Part shown: in pieces, positions 33,656 through 42,270 of the stretch | Layout: each line of letters starts with the position of its first letter | Position numbering within the stretch: position 1 is the stretch's first letter | Assembly (NCBI RefSeq): GCF_000725805.1 | Contig: NZ_KL647132.1 | Span: forward strand, 596,022 to 660,021 | DNA: 64,000 bases | Reading direction: 5' to 3' | Source: Streptomyces xanthophaeus | Lineage (GTDB): Bacteria; Actinomycetota; Actinomycetes; Streptomycetales; Streptomycetaceae | The notes under the pieces: model-generated | The model's database searches: none | Told to the model about the DNA's origin: nothing | Seen by the model: the letters and a program-made list of their open reading frames with translations, nothing else | Position numbers and translations under genes: made by a program

Positions 33656-35973
33656 TGTGGTCGTTGATGCCCCACGCGATCCTGCGCTCGACGGGCTTCC
33701 CCTTCGAGCTGGTCGAAAGCCTCCGGCTGCCGGCCTCGGCGGAAGCCGCCGCCACCGCCGTCCGGGCCGAGCACGAACTGCTCGCCCTCGCGGCGGAGGC
33801 GGGCTGGGACGCCGACCGGCTCGACGAGACGCGGGCGCGGGCCGAATCGGGGCTGCTGCGCCTGGGCCCCGACGAACGGGACCGGCCCGCATGGGTGGCC
33901 GCCGTCACCCGCATGCGTGCCGCCCGCCGGGCTCTGGAGACCGCCGCGGCCGAGGAGGAGGGCCGGGGCCGCGAGGCGCTCGCCGCGCTGGCCCGCGACG
34001 CCCGCCTGCGCGAGGCCCTGGCCGTGTCCAATCCGCGCATCCTGGCCGACCTCGACCGCCGCGGTGAGAGCGCCCAGCTGACCCACCAGCTGGCGAGCTT
34101 CGTCCAGCGCGTCTGCACCAAGAACGAGACCGTCAGCTTCTTCGGCCCCATCAACTACGCCACCCTCGACGAGAAGGACCCCACCGCCGTCCAGGTGTCG
34201 TCCGAAGGCCCCGGCACCCTGCGGGCCCGCCGGGCGCACGCCGCCTCCTGGGTCGTCTCCGCGGTCGTCGAGGCGGTCGCCTTCGACCCGGCCGTCGGCC
34301 CGTGGCTCGCCCTGCGGCCCCGCAACCCGGGAGTGGCGCGCCCGCCCGGCGCCCCCGATTCCCCGGGGCACCGCCTGCTCGGGCTGAGCGACGGCCGGCA
34401 CACCCTCGCGGCCCTCGCCGACCGGCTGGGCGTCACCCCGCAGGAGGCCGTGGCCGAGGCCCGCGCCCTGTGCCGCGCCGGAGTCGCCGTCCACCAGCTC
34501 GAACCACCCGCCACCGACCCCGATCCGCTGGCGTTCCTCGTACGGCGCCTTGCCGCGGTCCCCGGCGCGGCCCCGCTCGTGACCCGGCTGACGGAACTGA
34601 TCTCCCTCCGGGACGGATTCTGCGCCGACGACGCCCAGAACAAGGCCGAACGGCACCGGGTCTTCCTCGACGCCGCCCGCCGCATCGCCCCCGACTGCGC
34701 CACCGCCAGTTCCCGCACCGGAGCCTTCTACACCGACCGCATGCCGCTGCGCGAGGAGTGCGCCGGCACCACCGACCTGCGGCTCGGCGGGGCAGCGGTA
34801 CGGGAGTTGCAGGAACGGGTCGTGCCCGCCCTGGACTTCCTGGCCACCCTCGCCCACCGCCGCCGCGAACTCGCCCGGCGCGGCCTCGCACAGCGCATCG
34901 GTGACCGTACGGTGCCCCTGTGGAAGCTCGTCGCCGCCGCGGACGGGCTCGCCCAGCCACCGGACCGGGAACTGCTCGCCGCCGTGCGCGACGCCGTGGC
35001 CGACCCGGACGCCCCCGAGGTCGACCTCGCCGCATCCGCCGCCCTGACGGACATGGTGCGCGGCACGCCGCTCGACGAGAGCGGCGCGGTGTGCTCGGTC
35101 GACCTCATGATCGCCGCGGACTCCGCCACGGCGTGGGAACGGGGCCGCTACGAGGTGGTCCTCGGCGACGTCCACGACACCTGTCTGCTCACCGACTGGG
35201 CCCTCCAGTTCCACCCCGAGGCCGCCCGGATCCGTACCGCCCGGGACGCGGCCATGGCCGGAGCCTTCGGACGGCGCCCCGCGGTCAACATCCTGGCCGG
35301 ACGCCAGACCGGCATCCCCCCGCTCGAACTGCCCGGCCCCGTCGTCGAACTCGGCGGCCTCTCCGACCGGAGCAACCCCTGGACCGCCGAGCTGCGCGAC
35401 CTGGTCGTACGGGGCGACGGGCACACCGCGCGGCTGTGGAGCACCCCGCTCGGCGGAGAGGTGACCCTGCACAACGGCGAGCTCGACACCGTCGTCCAGA
35501 CCGCCTTCGCCCCGCTGCGCCTGCGCGCCCCGGGTCTGAACCTCGGCCCGCACACGCCCCGGCTGCGCTGGGGTCGGGCCGTGGTGCAGCGCGAGAGCTG
35601 GACCGTACCGTCGTCGGACCTGGCCGCCCTCGCAGGGGCCGCGCAGCGCTCCACGTCCGAGGCCCTCCTCGCGGTGCGCCGCATCTGGGCCCGCCACCAC
35701 CTGCCGGACCACGCCTTCGTCCACCTCCCGGGAGTCCGCAAACCGCTGTTCGTCGACTCCGCGAGCCCGGCCCTGACCAGGTCCCTGGCCCGCGCCTGCC
35801 GCCGGGCGGCCGACGGGGCGGCCCCGGACGCCCTGGTGCGGGTCAGCGAAATGCTGCCCGGGGCCGACGAGCTGTGGCTGGCCGACGAGGGCGGCCGGCA
35901 CACCGCCGAGCTGAGGTGCGTCTTCACCCGCGCAGTCGCCGCGGCCGGCGCCGGGGGAGAGGGAACCCGATGA
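33655..35973 (+). CDS. PEARL-like protein 2
   Basis: 772 residues; the start overlaps the previous stop by one base (TGATG). Core motifs are intact: FVQRVCTKNETVSFFGP (K156), AFYTDRMPLREECAGTT (Y359), SVDLMIAADS with VLGDVH in place of LGELH, and VSEMLPGADELWL (E732). The N-terminus FRSTGFPFELVESL-like segment (residues ~8-20) matches the opening of the other paralogues, confirming homology across the full length. The C-terminal basic segment HLPGVRKPLFVDSASP corresponds to the KP.(F/Y)VD box of the family. No elimination domain. Confidence 0.85.
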   Translation: MWSLMPHAILRSTGFPFELVESLRLPASAEAAATAVRAEHELLALAAEAGWDADRLDETRARAESGLLRLGPDERDRPAWVAAVTRMRAARRALETAAAEEEGRGREALAALARDARLREALAVSNPRILADLDRRGESAQLTHQLASFVQRVCTKNETVSFFGPINYATLDEKDPTAVQVSSEGPGTLRARRAHAASWVVSAVVEAVAFDPAVGPWLALRPRNPGVARPPGAPDSPGHRLLGLSDGRHTLAALADRLGVTPQEAVAEARALCRAGVAVHQLEPPATDPDPLAFLVRRLAAVPGAAPLVTRLTELISLRDGFCADDAQNKAERHRVFLDAARRIAPDCATASSRTGAFYTDRMPLREECAGTTDLRLGGAAVRELQERVVPALDFLATLAHRRRELARRGLAQRIGDRTVPLWKLVAAADGLAQPPDRELLAAVRDAVADPDAPEVDLAASAALTDMVRGTPLDESGAVCSVDLMIAADSATAWERGRYEVVLGDVHDTCLLTDWALQFHPEAARIRTARDAAMAGAFGRRPAVNILAGRQTGIPPLELPGPVVELGGLSDRSNPWTAELRDLVVRGDGHTARLWSTPLGGEVTLHNGELDTVVQTAFAPLRLRAPGLNLGPHTPRLRWGRAVVQRESWTVPSSDLAALAGAAQRSTSEALLAVRRIWARHHLPDHAFVHLPGVRKPLFVDSASPALTRSLARACRRAADGAAPDALVRVSEMLPGADELWLADEGGRHTAELRCVFTRAVAAAGAGGEGTR

Positions 35974-37547
35974 CCCACTTGATCGTTCTGCCCCACGGCG
36001 ACCCCACGCTGCGGTACGAGGCCCCCGGCCACCGCACCGCCGAGCTGCACCGCGCCGCCGTGGACCGGCTCACCTCGGCCCCGCAGCGGCAGTGGCTGCG
36101 CGAAGTCCTGCACACCGAGGCCGAAGCCGCGGCCGGTTCCGGGACGGGCGACCTGGCCCTCCTCGAAGCCGCGGACCGGTTCCTGAGCGAGCCCCCGCGG
36201 ACACCGGACGCGGACGGCACCGACGGCACCGACGGCACCGACGGCACCGGCGGCACCGGCGGCACCGGCGGCACCGGCGGCACCGGCGGCACCGGCGGCA
36301 CCGGCGGCACCGGCGGCACCGGCGGCAGTGGTGTCGCGGACGTCCCGGACGGTGCGGCCACCTCGCGGCTCCTCGCCGTCGACGTGGTCCTCACCCTGGC
36401 CGGCCCCCGGGCGGGCTGGCCGGTCACCCTGCGCCTCGACGACCTGGAGCTGGTCCACGGCACGACGCAGTCCACCGCCGACGTGGCACGCGCCGCAGCC
36501 GCGGGCGGTGAACCCTTCGCGCCCGAACTGCGGCAGGCCCGCGCGCTGCTGGACGACGCCCCGGCCGTCCTGTTCGTGGACCGCGACCAGCAACTGCCCT
36601 CCCTGTTCGCCCTCGCGGCGCAGGACCCCGCACAACCCCTCTTCCTGGACGGGCCGTTCGCCCGGCGCCACTGGCCGGTCCTGCGCGGGCACCTGCCGCC
36701 CGGCAGCGACCTGCGCCGTACGCACGCCCTCGCCCGGGCAGAAGGACGGCAGGAGGCCTGGCTCACGCGCCGCGACGACGGGCCGTGGGCCGACCAGCTG
36801 ACGGGCGCCGAACTGGCGGCGCTCGCGGAGAGCGCCGCCCCGCCCGCCCGATGCGCCGCCGCGGTGGTGACACTGGCCGCGGCGACCGACGAACACGTCC
36901 TCACCGCAGACGGCACCACCCTGTCCGCCCGGCAACTGGCCGCGGCCGTAAGGGAGCTGGCCGGAGTCGGAGTACGCGTCCTCGCCGAACTCTGGCTGGG
37001 GGCCCCCGGCGTGGACGAGACGCAGCTGCGCTCCACGGCGGCCTGGCTGGCGGCGGCCGACCTGCCCTGGCGGGTGGCCGGATGCCGTCCCTTCCACCTT
37101 CCCGACCGACAAGGCGAGCCGACCTGGGCGGGGCACCCGGTGCCGGTGCGCCCGACACCCCCGGAGCTGGACCTTCCGCGCGGTGCGCTCCTGGACGGGC
37201 CGACCCGCGCGGAGCTGCTGCCCGAACTGATCGCCGTCCTCGCCGCGCGCCACACCCCCGTCCCGGGACGGGTCGCGGGCGCCTATCTCGCCGAACCGGC
37301 CGTCCCCGGAGCGGAGGACCGGCTGCTCCCCGGCGCCACGGTGGTCACGCTCGGCGCGCACACCGTCCTGGCCGACCTGCGCACACGCCGGACCTACGCC
37401 CTGGACCCGCGGCTCGGCGGCAGGCTCGCCCGGCTGCGCCCCGGCGAACCGCTCTCCGCCGTCCTGCCCCCGGGCCGGGCCCTGGAACGGACCGTCGCCC
37501 TGCTGTCCTCCATCGGCGTCCTCACGGGAAAGGTGAGCCACGCATGA
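35970..37547 (+). CDS. Unusual PqqD-like/RRE protein with degenerate B12-radical-SAM-like middle
   Basis: 525 residues, unlike the PEARL neighbours. The N-terminal ~80 residues are unique, then a (DGT)4(GGT)8 linker (about residues 82-120) encoded by a 9-bp tandem repeat. The middle holds VLFVDRDQQLPSLFALAAQ...LFLDGPFARRHWPVL, reminiscent of a cobalamin-binding Rossmann, then GVRVLAELWLGAPG, which recalls a radical SAM barrel. No CxxxCxxC is present, so iron-sulfur chemistry is unlikely. The last ~65 residues (TVVTLGAHTVLADLRTRRTY... to SSIGVLTG) read like a PqqD-type RiPP recognition element. It may deliver the scaffold peptide to the PEARLs. Assignment tentative. Confidence 0.5.
   Translation: MTHLIVLPHGDPTLRYEAPGHRTAELHRAAVDRLTSAPQRQWLREVLHTEAEAAAGSGTGDLALLEAADRFLSEPPRTPDADGTDGTDGTDGTGGTGGTGGTGGTGGTGGTGGTGGTGGSGVADVPDGAATSRLLAVDVVLTLAGPRAGWPVTLRLDDLELVHGTTQSTADVARAAAAGGEPFAPELRQARALLDDAPAVLFVDRDQQLPSLFALAAQDPAQPLFLDGPFARRHWPVLRGHLPPGSDLRRTHALARAEGRQEAWLTRRDDGPWADQLTGAELAALAESAAPPARCAAAVVTLAAATDEHVLTADGTTLSARQLAAAVRELAGVGVRVLAELWLGAPGVDETQLRSTAAWLAAADLPWRVAGCRPFHLPDRQGEPTWAGHPVPVRPTPPELDLPRGALLDGPTRAELLPELIAVLAARHTPVPGRVAGAYLAEPAVPGAEDRLLPGATVVTLGAHTVLADLRTRRTYALDPRLGGRLARLRPGEPLSAVLPPGRALERTVALLSSIGVLTGKVSHA
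36213..36329 (+). repeat. In-frame 9-bp minisatellite encoding DGT/GGT repeats
   Basis: Four copies of GACGGCACC are followed by eight of GGCGGCACC and one GGCGGCAGT, all in the reading frame of the RRE-like gene. The near-perfect copies indicate recent slippage, so linker length is probably variable between strains. The encoded Gly/Thr linker is flexible and would tolerate such changes. Confidence 0.9.
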
Positions 37548-39895
37548 CCGACAACGCCGGCGCCTGGAAGCTGGGACACGTCTTCGTGCTGCGGCACGCC
37601 GGGATGCCCTTCGACTGGATCGAGCAGCTCGGCGACGATGCCGTACTCGAACGGGCCTCGGACCGCCTCCTCGTGGCCGAGGCCGAGGTGCGGGCGACGC
37701 TCGCGGGCCACCGCGCCACGCGGGTCCGCGCCGTGGAGAGCGCCCTGCGCACCCTCGGCGAACCCCCGGCCGCGCCCCGGGACGCGGCCGGTCGGCCCGA
37801 CGCCCTCGGCCCCGCCCTGGCAGCCTGGTCCGAGGCCGCCGGAGCGTACCGGCAGGCCTACGAGGACGGCTACGAACGGCTGGCGGCCCGTCTGCACGCC
37901 CTGGCGGCCGAGCCCCGCATCCGGGAGGCGGTGTCCGTCTCCAACCCCGACATGTACCGCAACGTCTGGCAGCGCTACACCGACCGGCCCGCCGGGCCCC
38001 GCAACTCGGCCGCGCGCCGCGTGCACCGGCAGGTGTACACCTACCTGCAACGGCTGTGCGGCAAGAACGAGACGACCAGCTTCTTCGGACCGATCGGCTA
38101 CGGCACGCTCGACGAAGGGAGTACCGAGGGGTGCGTGCTGCACCGCGGAGGCAGCACGCGCCGCCTGGTGTTCTTCTCGTATTGGGCCGTCACCGCCCTG
38201 GCGGCCGCCCTGCGCCGCGACCGCCGCCTGCTGCCCGTACTGCCCCTCACGGTGCTCGACCGCGACGGTCTGCGCGGCCTCGCGGCGGCGTCCGACGGCT
38301 CTGCCGGGGCCGAGGTGCGCACCGCGCTGCTGCGGCATGCGGAACCGGTGCCGGTGGGCCGGATCGCCGGTGAACTCGGCCTGCCGGCGACGGATGTGGT
38401 CTCCGCCCTGCGGGCAGCCCTGCGGGCCAACACCGTGGAGCTCGGCCCGAGTTACCGGGGCGACCGGCACGACGCCTTCGACCGGCTGCACCGTGCCGTC
38501 TCCGCCCTGGCCGGTGACGGGGATCCGCACGCCCTGCGTCGGCTGGAGGAGCTGGACGGACTGGCCCGGCTGCGCGACGACCTGGCCGAGGCCCCCTTCC
38601 CGGAGCGCATGGAGTCGTTCCGCGCGCTGGAGGAGGCCTTCACCCGGATCACCGGCACGCCCGCACGCCGCGACGGCGGCATCTACACCGACCGCTTCGT
38701 CGTGTACGAGGAGTCCTCGTCCCCGTTCTCGGTCGAACTCGGGGCGACCGCAGCCGCCCGCCTGACCGCCGCGGTGCAGGAGGCCCTCGACTTCTCCGCC
38801 GACTACGGGGCCCTCGTCCGCCGCGGCCACCAGGAGCAACTCCTGCGCCGCTGGCCGGAGGAGGACACTCTGTCCTTCCCCGCCTACGGCGAGGCCATGC
38901 ACCCGGGCACCGGACTGGGCAGCGCCTTCGATCCCCACCCGCCGCTGAAGGCGGACCCCGCCGCCCTGTCCGATCCGCGGACCCGGGCCGCGGCCGTCCC
39001 TCCCGCTCCGGCCGGACCCGCGTACGCGCTGCCCGACATCTGCCTCGCGGCACCCGACGTACAGGACATCGGCGCGGGCCGGTTCACCGTGGTGGTCTCC
39101 CGGGTGCACCACCACCTGCTCCTGGAGAGCTGGCTGTCGGCGGCCCACCCCGAGCCCGCGCGCTTCGCGGCGGACGCCGCCGCCTGGGTGGCCGAGCACG
39201 GCCGGGCCACCGGGCTGGTGGGCCTCGACGTGAGCCGCCGCAACAAGGGCTACTACGTCTTCCCCGGCGACCGCATGGCCCTGCGCCCCCTGCGCGCGGA
39301 CGACGTGAGCGGCCACCCCGCCCCGCCGTCCCGCGCGGACGCGTACCGGGTCCGCCGCGACGGCGACCGCATCCTGCTCGAGGACGCCGAGGGCCGCGAG
39401 CGCTGCCTGTACCTGCCGCTGGCCGACCTCACGGTGTACCCGCCGCTGGCCGTCCTCTCCGCACCGCAGGCCGTCCACGCCCGCATCGAGCCGGACGGCA
39501 CGGACCGGATGCCCGCCGTCCCGCTCGGCGGAGCCGTGTACCAACGCCAGAGGTGGTTCGTCCCCATGCCGGACCTCGGGGCCCTCACCCCTCCCGCGCG
39601 CCACCTGGAGCTGCGCCGGCTGGCCGCCGGGCGCGGCATGCCGCGATTCGTGTACGTCCGCTCGGAAAGCCGCCGCAAGCCCTACCTGCTCGACACCCGC
39701 TCGCCCTTCGCCGCCGAGCTCCTGGCCCACGTGACCGACACCGGAGAGCGGGTCCAGTACGAGGAGATGTCACCCGGCCCCGGCGAACTGTGGCTGAGGG
39801 ACGAGGAAGGGCGCCGCTACACCTGCGAGCTGCGCATGCAGGCCACCAGGGGGCCACGGCCGCCCGCCGCCGGGACAGGAGCCGACGCCGCATGA
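37544..39895 (+). CDS. PEARL-like protein 3
   Basis: 783 residues, ATGA-overlapping both neighbours. Core motifs: VYTYLQRLCGKNETTSFFGP (K174), GGIYTDRFVVYEESSSPF (Y381), LPDICLAAPDV in place of SPDLMLA with VVSRVHHHLLLESW in place of LGELH, and EEMSPGPGELWL (E741). The altered SRVH suggests a changed active-site or substrate loop. The N-terminal opening (LRHAGMPFDWIEQLG) matches the family. The C-terminal RSESRRKPYLLDTRSPF is the KP box. Probably an active PEARL, but slightly diverged in the third motif. Confidence 0.85.
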   Translation: MTDNAGAWKLGHVFVLRHAGMPFDWIEQLGDDAVLERASDRLLVAEAEVRATLAGHRATRVRAVESALRTLGEPPAAPRDAAGRPDALGPALAAWSEAAGAYRQAYEDGYERLAARLHALAAEPRIREAVSVSNPDMYRNVWQRYTDRPAGPRNSAARRVHRQVYTYLQRLCGKNETTSFFGPIGYGTLDEGSTEGCVLHRGGSTRRLVFFSYWAVTALAAALRRDRRLLPVLPLTVLDRDGLRGLAAASDGSAGAEVRTALLRHAEPVPVGRIAGELGLPATDVVSALRAALRANTVELGPSYRGDRHDAFDRLHRAVSALAGDGDPHALRRLEELDGLARLRDDLAEAPFPERMESFRALEEAFTRITGTPARRDGGIYTDRFVVYEESSSPFSVELGATAAARLTAAVQEALDFSADYGALVRRGHQEQLLRRWPEEDTLSFPAYGEAMHPGTGLGSAFDPHPPLKADPAALSDPRTRAAAVPPAPAGPAYALPDICLAAPDVQDIGAGRFTVVVSRVHHHLLLESWLSAAHPEPARFAADAAAWVAEHGRATGLVGLDVSRRNKGYYVFPGDRMALRPLRADDVSGHPAPPSRADAYRVRRDGDRILLEDAEGRERCLYLPLADLTVYPPLAVLSAPQAVHARIEPDGTDRMPAVPLGGAVYQRQRWFVPMPDLGALTPPARHLELRRLAAGRGMPRFVYVRSESRRKPYLLDTRSPFAAELLAHVTDTGERVQYEEMSPGPGELWLRDEEGRRYTCELRMQATRGPRPPAAGTGADAA

Positions 39896-42270
39896 ACGAC
39901 CTGGAGATACTGCCCCTGTTCGTGCTGCGGGGCGCCGGCTTCCCCGTCACGGACGCCCTGCTGCCCGCCGCCGGGACCGCGCACGCCGACATCGCCCGGG
40001 CACGGTCGCTGCTGACCCGGCTCGACGCCCTCCACCCCGCCCTGCTCAGCCTCCTGGCGGACCAGCCGCTGGAGCGCCCCGAACGCCGACGGCTGCGCCG
40101 CAGGCTGGCATCGCGCGCCGCAGTGGACCCCGCCCTGCCGCCCGGCACTCCCGCTGCTGCCGTGGTGGCCCGCTGGAACGCACTCGTCGCCGAACGCGAC
40201 GAGGCACGGGCGCGCGCCGCCCGCAGCTGCACGGCGGAGCTCGACGCGGCACAGGAGTACCTGCGTGCCTGGCACGCGCGTCCGCGCGCCGCCGAGGCCG
40301 TCTGGTTCTCCAGCCACAGCGCGGCCTCGGGCCTGGAGGCGTACGCCCGCGGCACCCAACTGTCCGGGACCACGCGCAGGGTCGCCCTGCGCTACCTCCA
40401 GAGGCTCGCCACCAAGAACGAGACCACGTCCTTCTTCGGGCCCTTCCAGTACGGCGAGGTGCCCGCCCAGGACACCGCACCCGGGCCCGCTCCGGGTGCG
40501 CCGATGCTCGTCTTCGACCCCGCGTCCCCGCGGCACGGCGCGCACACCACCTTCCTCGCCCGCTACGTGGTGGAGGGCCTCGCCCAGCGCATCGGCCAGG
40601 AGTGCGCCGGATCGGATCGCACCCCGCTGAGTCTCCACCCCCTCGCGCGGGTCCACGACCGGGGGCTGCGGGTCGCGGACCGGGACATCGCCCTCCCCGC
40701 CCCGCTGCTCCGGGTCCTGCGCACCGGCCCGGTGGTCCCCGCCGACCTGCCCCCCTCCCTGCGCAGCGCCGTCTCCAAGCTGGCCCGGGCCGGTCTGCTC
40801 CGGCCCCGGCTCGCTCCCGCGTCGACCTCGCTGACGGAACAGGCCGACCTGCGCGCGGCCGTCGCCGGGCTGCGCGCGGCCGCCCCCGAGCCGGTGACGG
40901 CCTGGCTGGAGCGGCTCGACACCATCGAGGAGTCCGTCGAGCGGGTACGGAGCTCCGGCTGGCCCGAACGACGCACGGAGGCCGCCGGACTCGCCGCCCT
41001 TCTCGACGGGTACGGCCTGGGGGCCGCCGACCGGCCGACGGGATCCCTCTACGCCGACCGGCAGCCGGTCTACGAGGAATGCGTCGGCGGACTGCGCGGA
41101 CTCGGCCTGGACCGGCGGGCCCTGGCCCCGTCCCAGGACGCCCTGCACACCGTGCTGCGCGTGCACGCCGCTTACGCCGCCCGGGTCCGCGAGGACGCCG
41201 CGAGCTGGCTGCGCCTGCACTGGGAGAAGACCGGGCTGCCCGCGCGGACCGGCCTGTACGACCTGCTGGAGGGCCTCCAGCAGTACCCGCAGCCGGACTA
41301 CCGCGACGGCAGTCCCGCCGCCGACGCCCTGTGGGAGCGCCTGGACGCCGTCGCCCCGGCGGGCAGTTGCCGGGTGGAGGTCACGGCCCGGCAGCTGGCG
41401 GCCGTCTTCGCCGACGTGCTGCCCGACGAGCCGTTCGTCTGCTCGCCCGACCTGATGGTCCGCCGGAACCCGGCCGGTACCGACCAGCTCGTCGTCGGGG
41501 AGATCCACCACGGCATCCAGCCGTGGTCCTGGCTCGCCCGGGCCCTTCCCGAGGAGCGCCGCCAAGCACTGCGGCGGACCGTCGGGACCTGGGCCGCGGA
41601 ACTCGCCCGCCACCAGGCCGGCGAGGACGCCGTCCCCGTCACCCTGGTCGAACCCCGGTTCACCGGGAAGACCTTCACCCTGGAGTACCCGGGACTCGCC
41701 CTGGAACGCATGGGCCGCTCCGCACTGCCCGGGGACCAGGTCCTGGGCCTGCACGACGTGATCGTCGACCGTGACCCGCTCGCGCTGCGCACCACGGACG
41801 GCGTGCCGCTCGCCCTGATGCCGACCAGCCCCGTCGGCCCGCTCTCCCGGGCGCTGGGCGGCCTCGCCCTGTGGGGGCCGCGGACGCCACCGCTGCGCGA
41901 ACACCGCCCGCGGGTCACCGTGGGCGGGGTGGTGTGGTTCCGCGAGACCTGGCGCCTGGGCCCGGACGCCTTGGCCGGCCTGACCGCCGCGCGCACCCCG
42001 GAGGCCGCCCTGACCGAGGCCCACCGGCTGCGCGACCACCTCGGCATGCCCCGGTTCGTGTACGTCAAGCCGGACGGCGAACCCAAACCCGTCTTCGTCG
42101 ACCTGGAGTCCGTGGCCTACTGCGACATGCTCGCGCGGCTCGCGGCCGGCTCGGCCGGCGCCGTCGTCAGCGAGATGCTGCCCGGCCCGGACGAACAGGT
42201 CCTGCACTGTGCGGAAGGAACCTTCACAAGTGAACTGCGTACGGCCGTGCTGGTGAGGAACCCGTCATGA
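39892..42270 (+). CDS. PEARL-like protein 4
   Basis: 792 residues. Core motifs intact: LRYLQRLATKNETTSFFGP (K175), GSLYADRQPVYEECVGG (Y387), VCSPDLMVRRNPAG then VVGEIHHGIQPWSW, and VSEMLPGPDEQVLH (E761; LWL is replaced by QVL). Opening segment LFVLRGAGFPVTDALL. C-terminal KPDGEPKPVFVDLES. Length and motifs are closest to protein 1, so probably active as a peptide aminoacyl-tRNA ligase; amino acid specificity unknown. Confidence 0.85.
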   Translation: MNDLEILPLFVLRGAGFPVTDALLPAAGTAHADIARARSLLTRLDALHPALLSLLADQPLERPERRRLRRRLASRAAVDPALPPGTPAAAVVARWNALVAERDEARARAARSCTAELDAAQEYLRAWHARPRAAEAVWFSSHSAASGLEAYARGTQLSGTTRRVALRYLQRLATKNETTSFFGPFQYGEVPAQDTAPGPAPGAPMLVFDPASPRHGAHTTFLARYVVEGLAQRIGQECAGSDRTPLSLHPLARVHDRGLRVADRDIALPAPLLRVLRTGPVVPADLPPSLRSAVSKLARAGLLRPRLAPASTSLTEQADLRAAVAGLRAAAPEPVTAWLERLDTIEESVERVRSSGWPERRTEAAGLAALLDGYGLGAADRPTGSLYADRQPVYEECVGGLRGLGLDRRALAPSQDALHTVLRVHAAYAARVREDAASWLRLHWEKTGLPARTGLYDLLEGLQQYPQPDYRDGSPAADALWERLDAVAPAGSCRVEVTARQLAAVFADVLPDEPFVCSPDLMVRRNPAGTDQLVVGEIHHGIQPWSWLARALPEERRQALRRTVGTWAAELARHQAGEDAVPVTLVEPRFTGKTFTLEYPGLALERMGRSALPGDQVLGLHDVIVDRDPLALRTTDGVPLALMPTSPVGPLSRALGGLALWGPRTPPLREHRPRVTVGGVVWFRETWRLGPDALAGLTAARTPEAALTEAHRLRDHLGMPRFVYVKPDGEPKPVFVDLESVAYCDMLARLAAGSAGAVVSEMLPGPDEQVLHCAEGTFTSELRTAVLVRNPS

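Noticed and set aside
36213..36329. CRISPR-like or regulatory DNA repeat
   Set aside because: Units are 9 bp with no spacers and keep the reading frame of a gene; it is a coding minisatellite.
35970..37547. Active radical SAM enzyme
   Set aside because: No CxxxCxxC cluster; only isolated cysteines.
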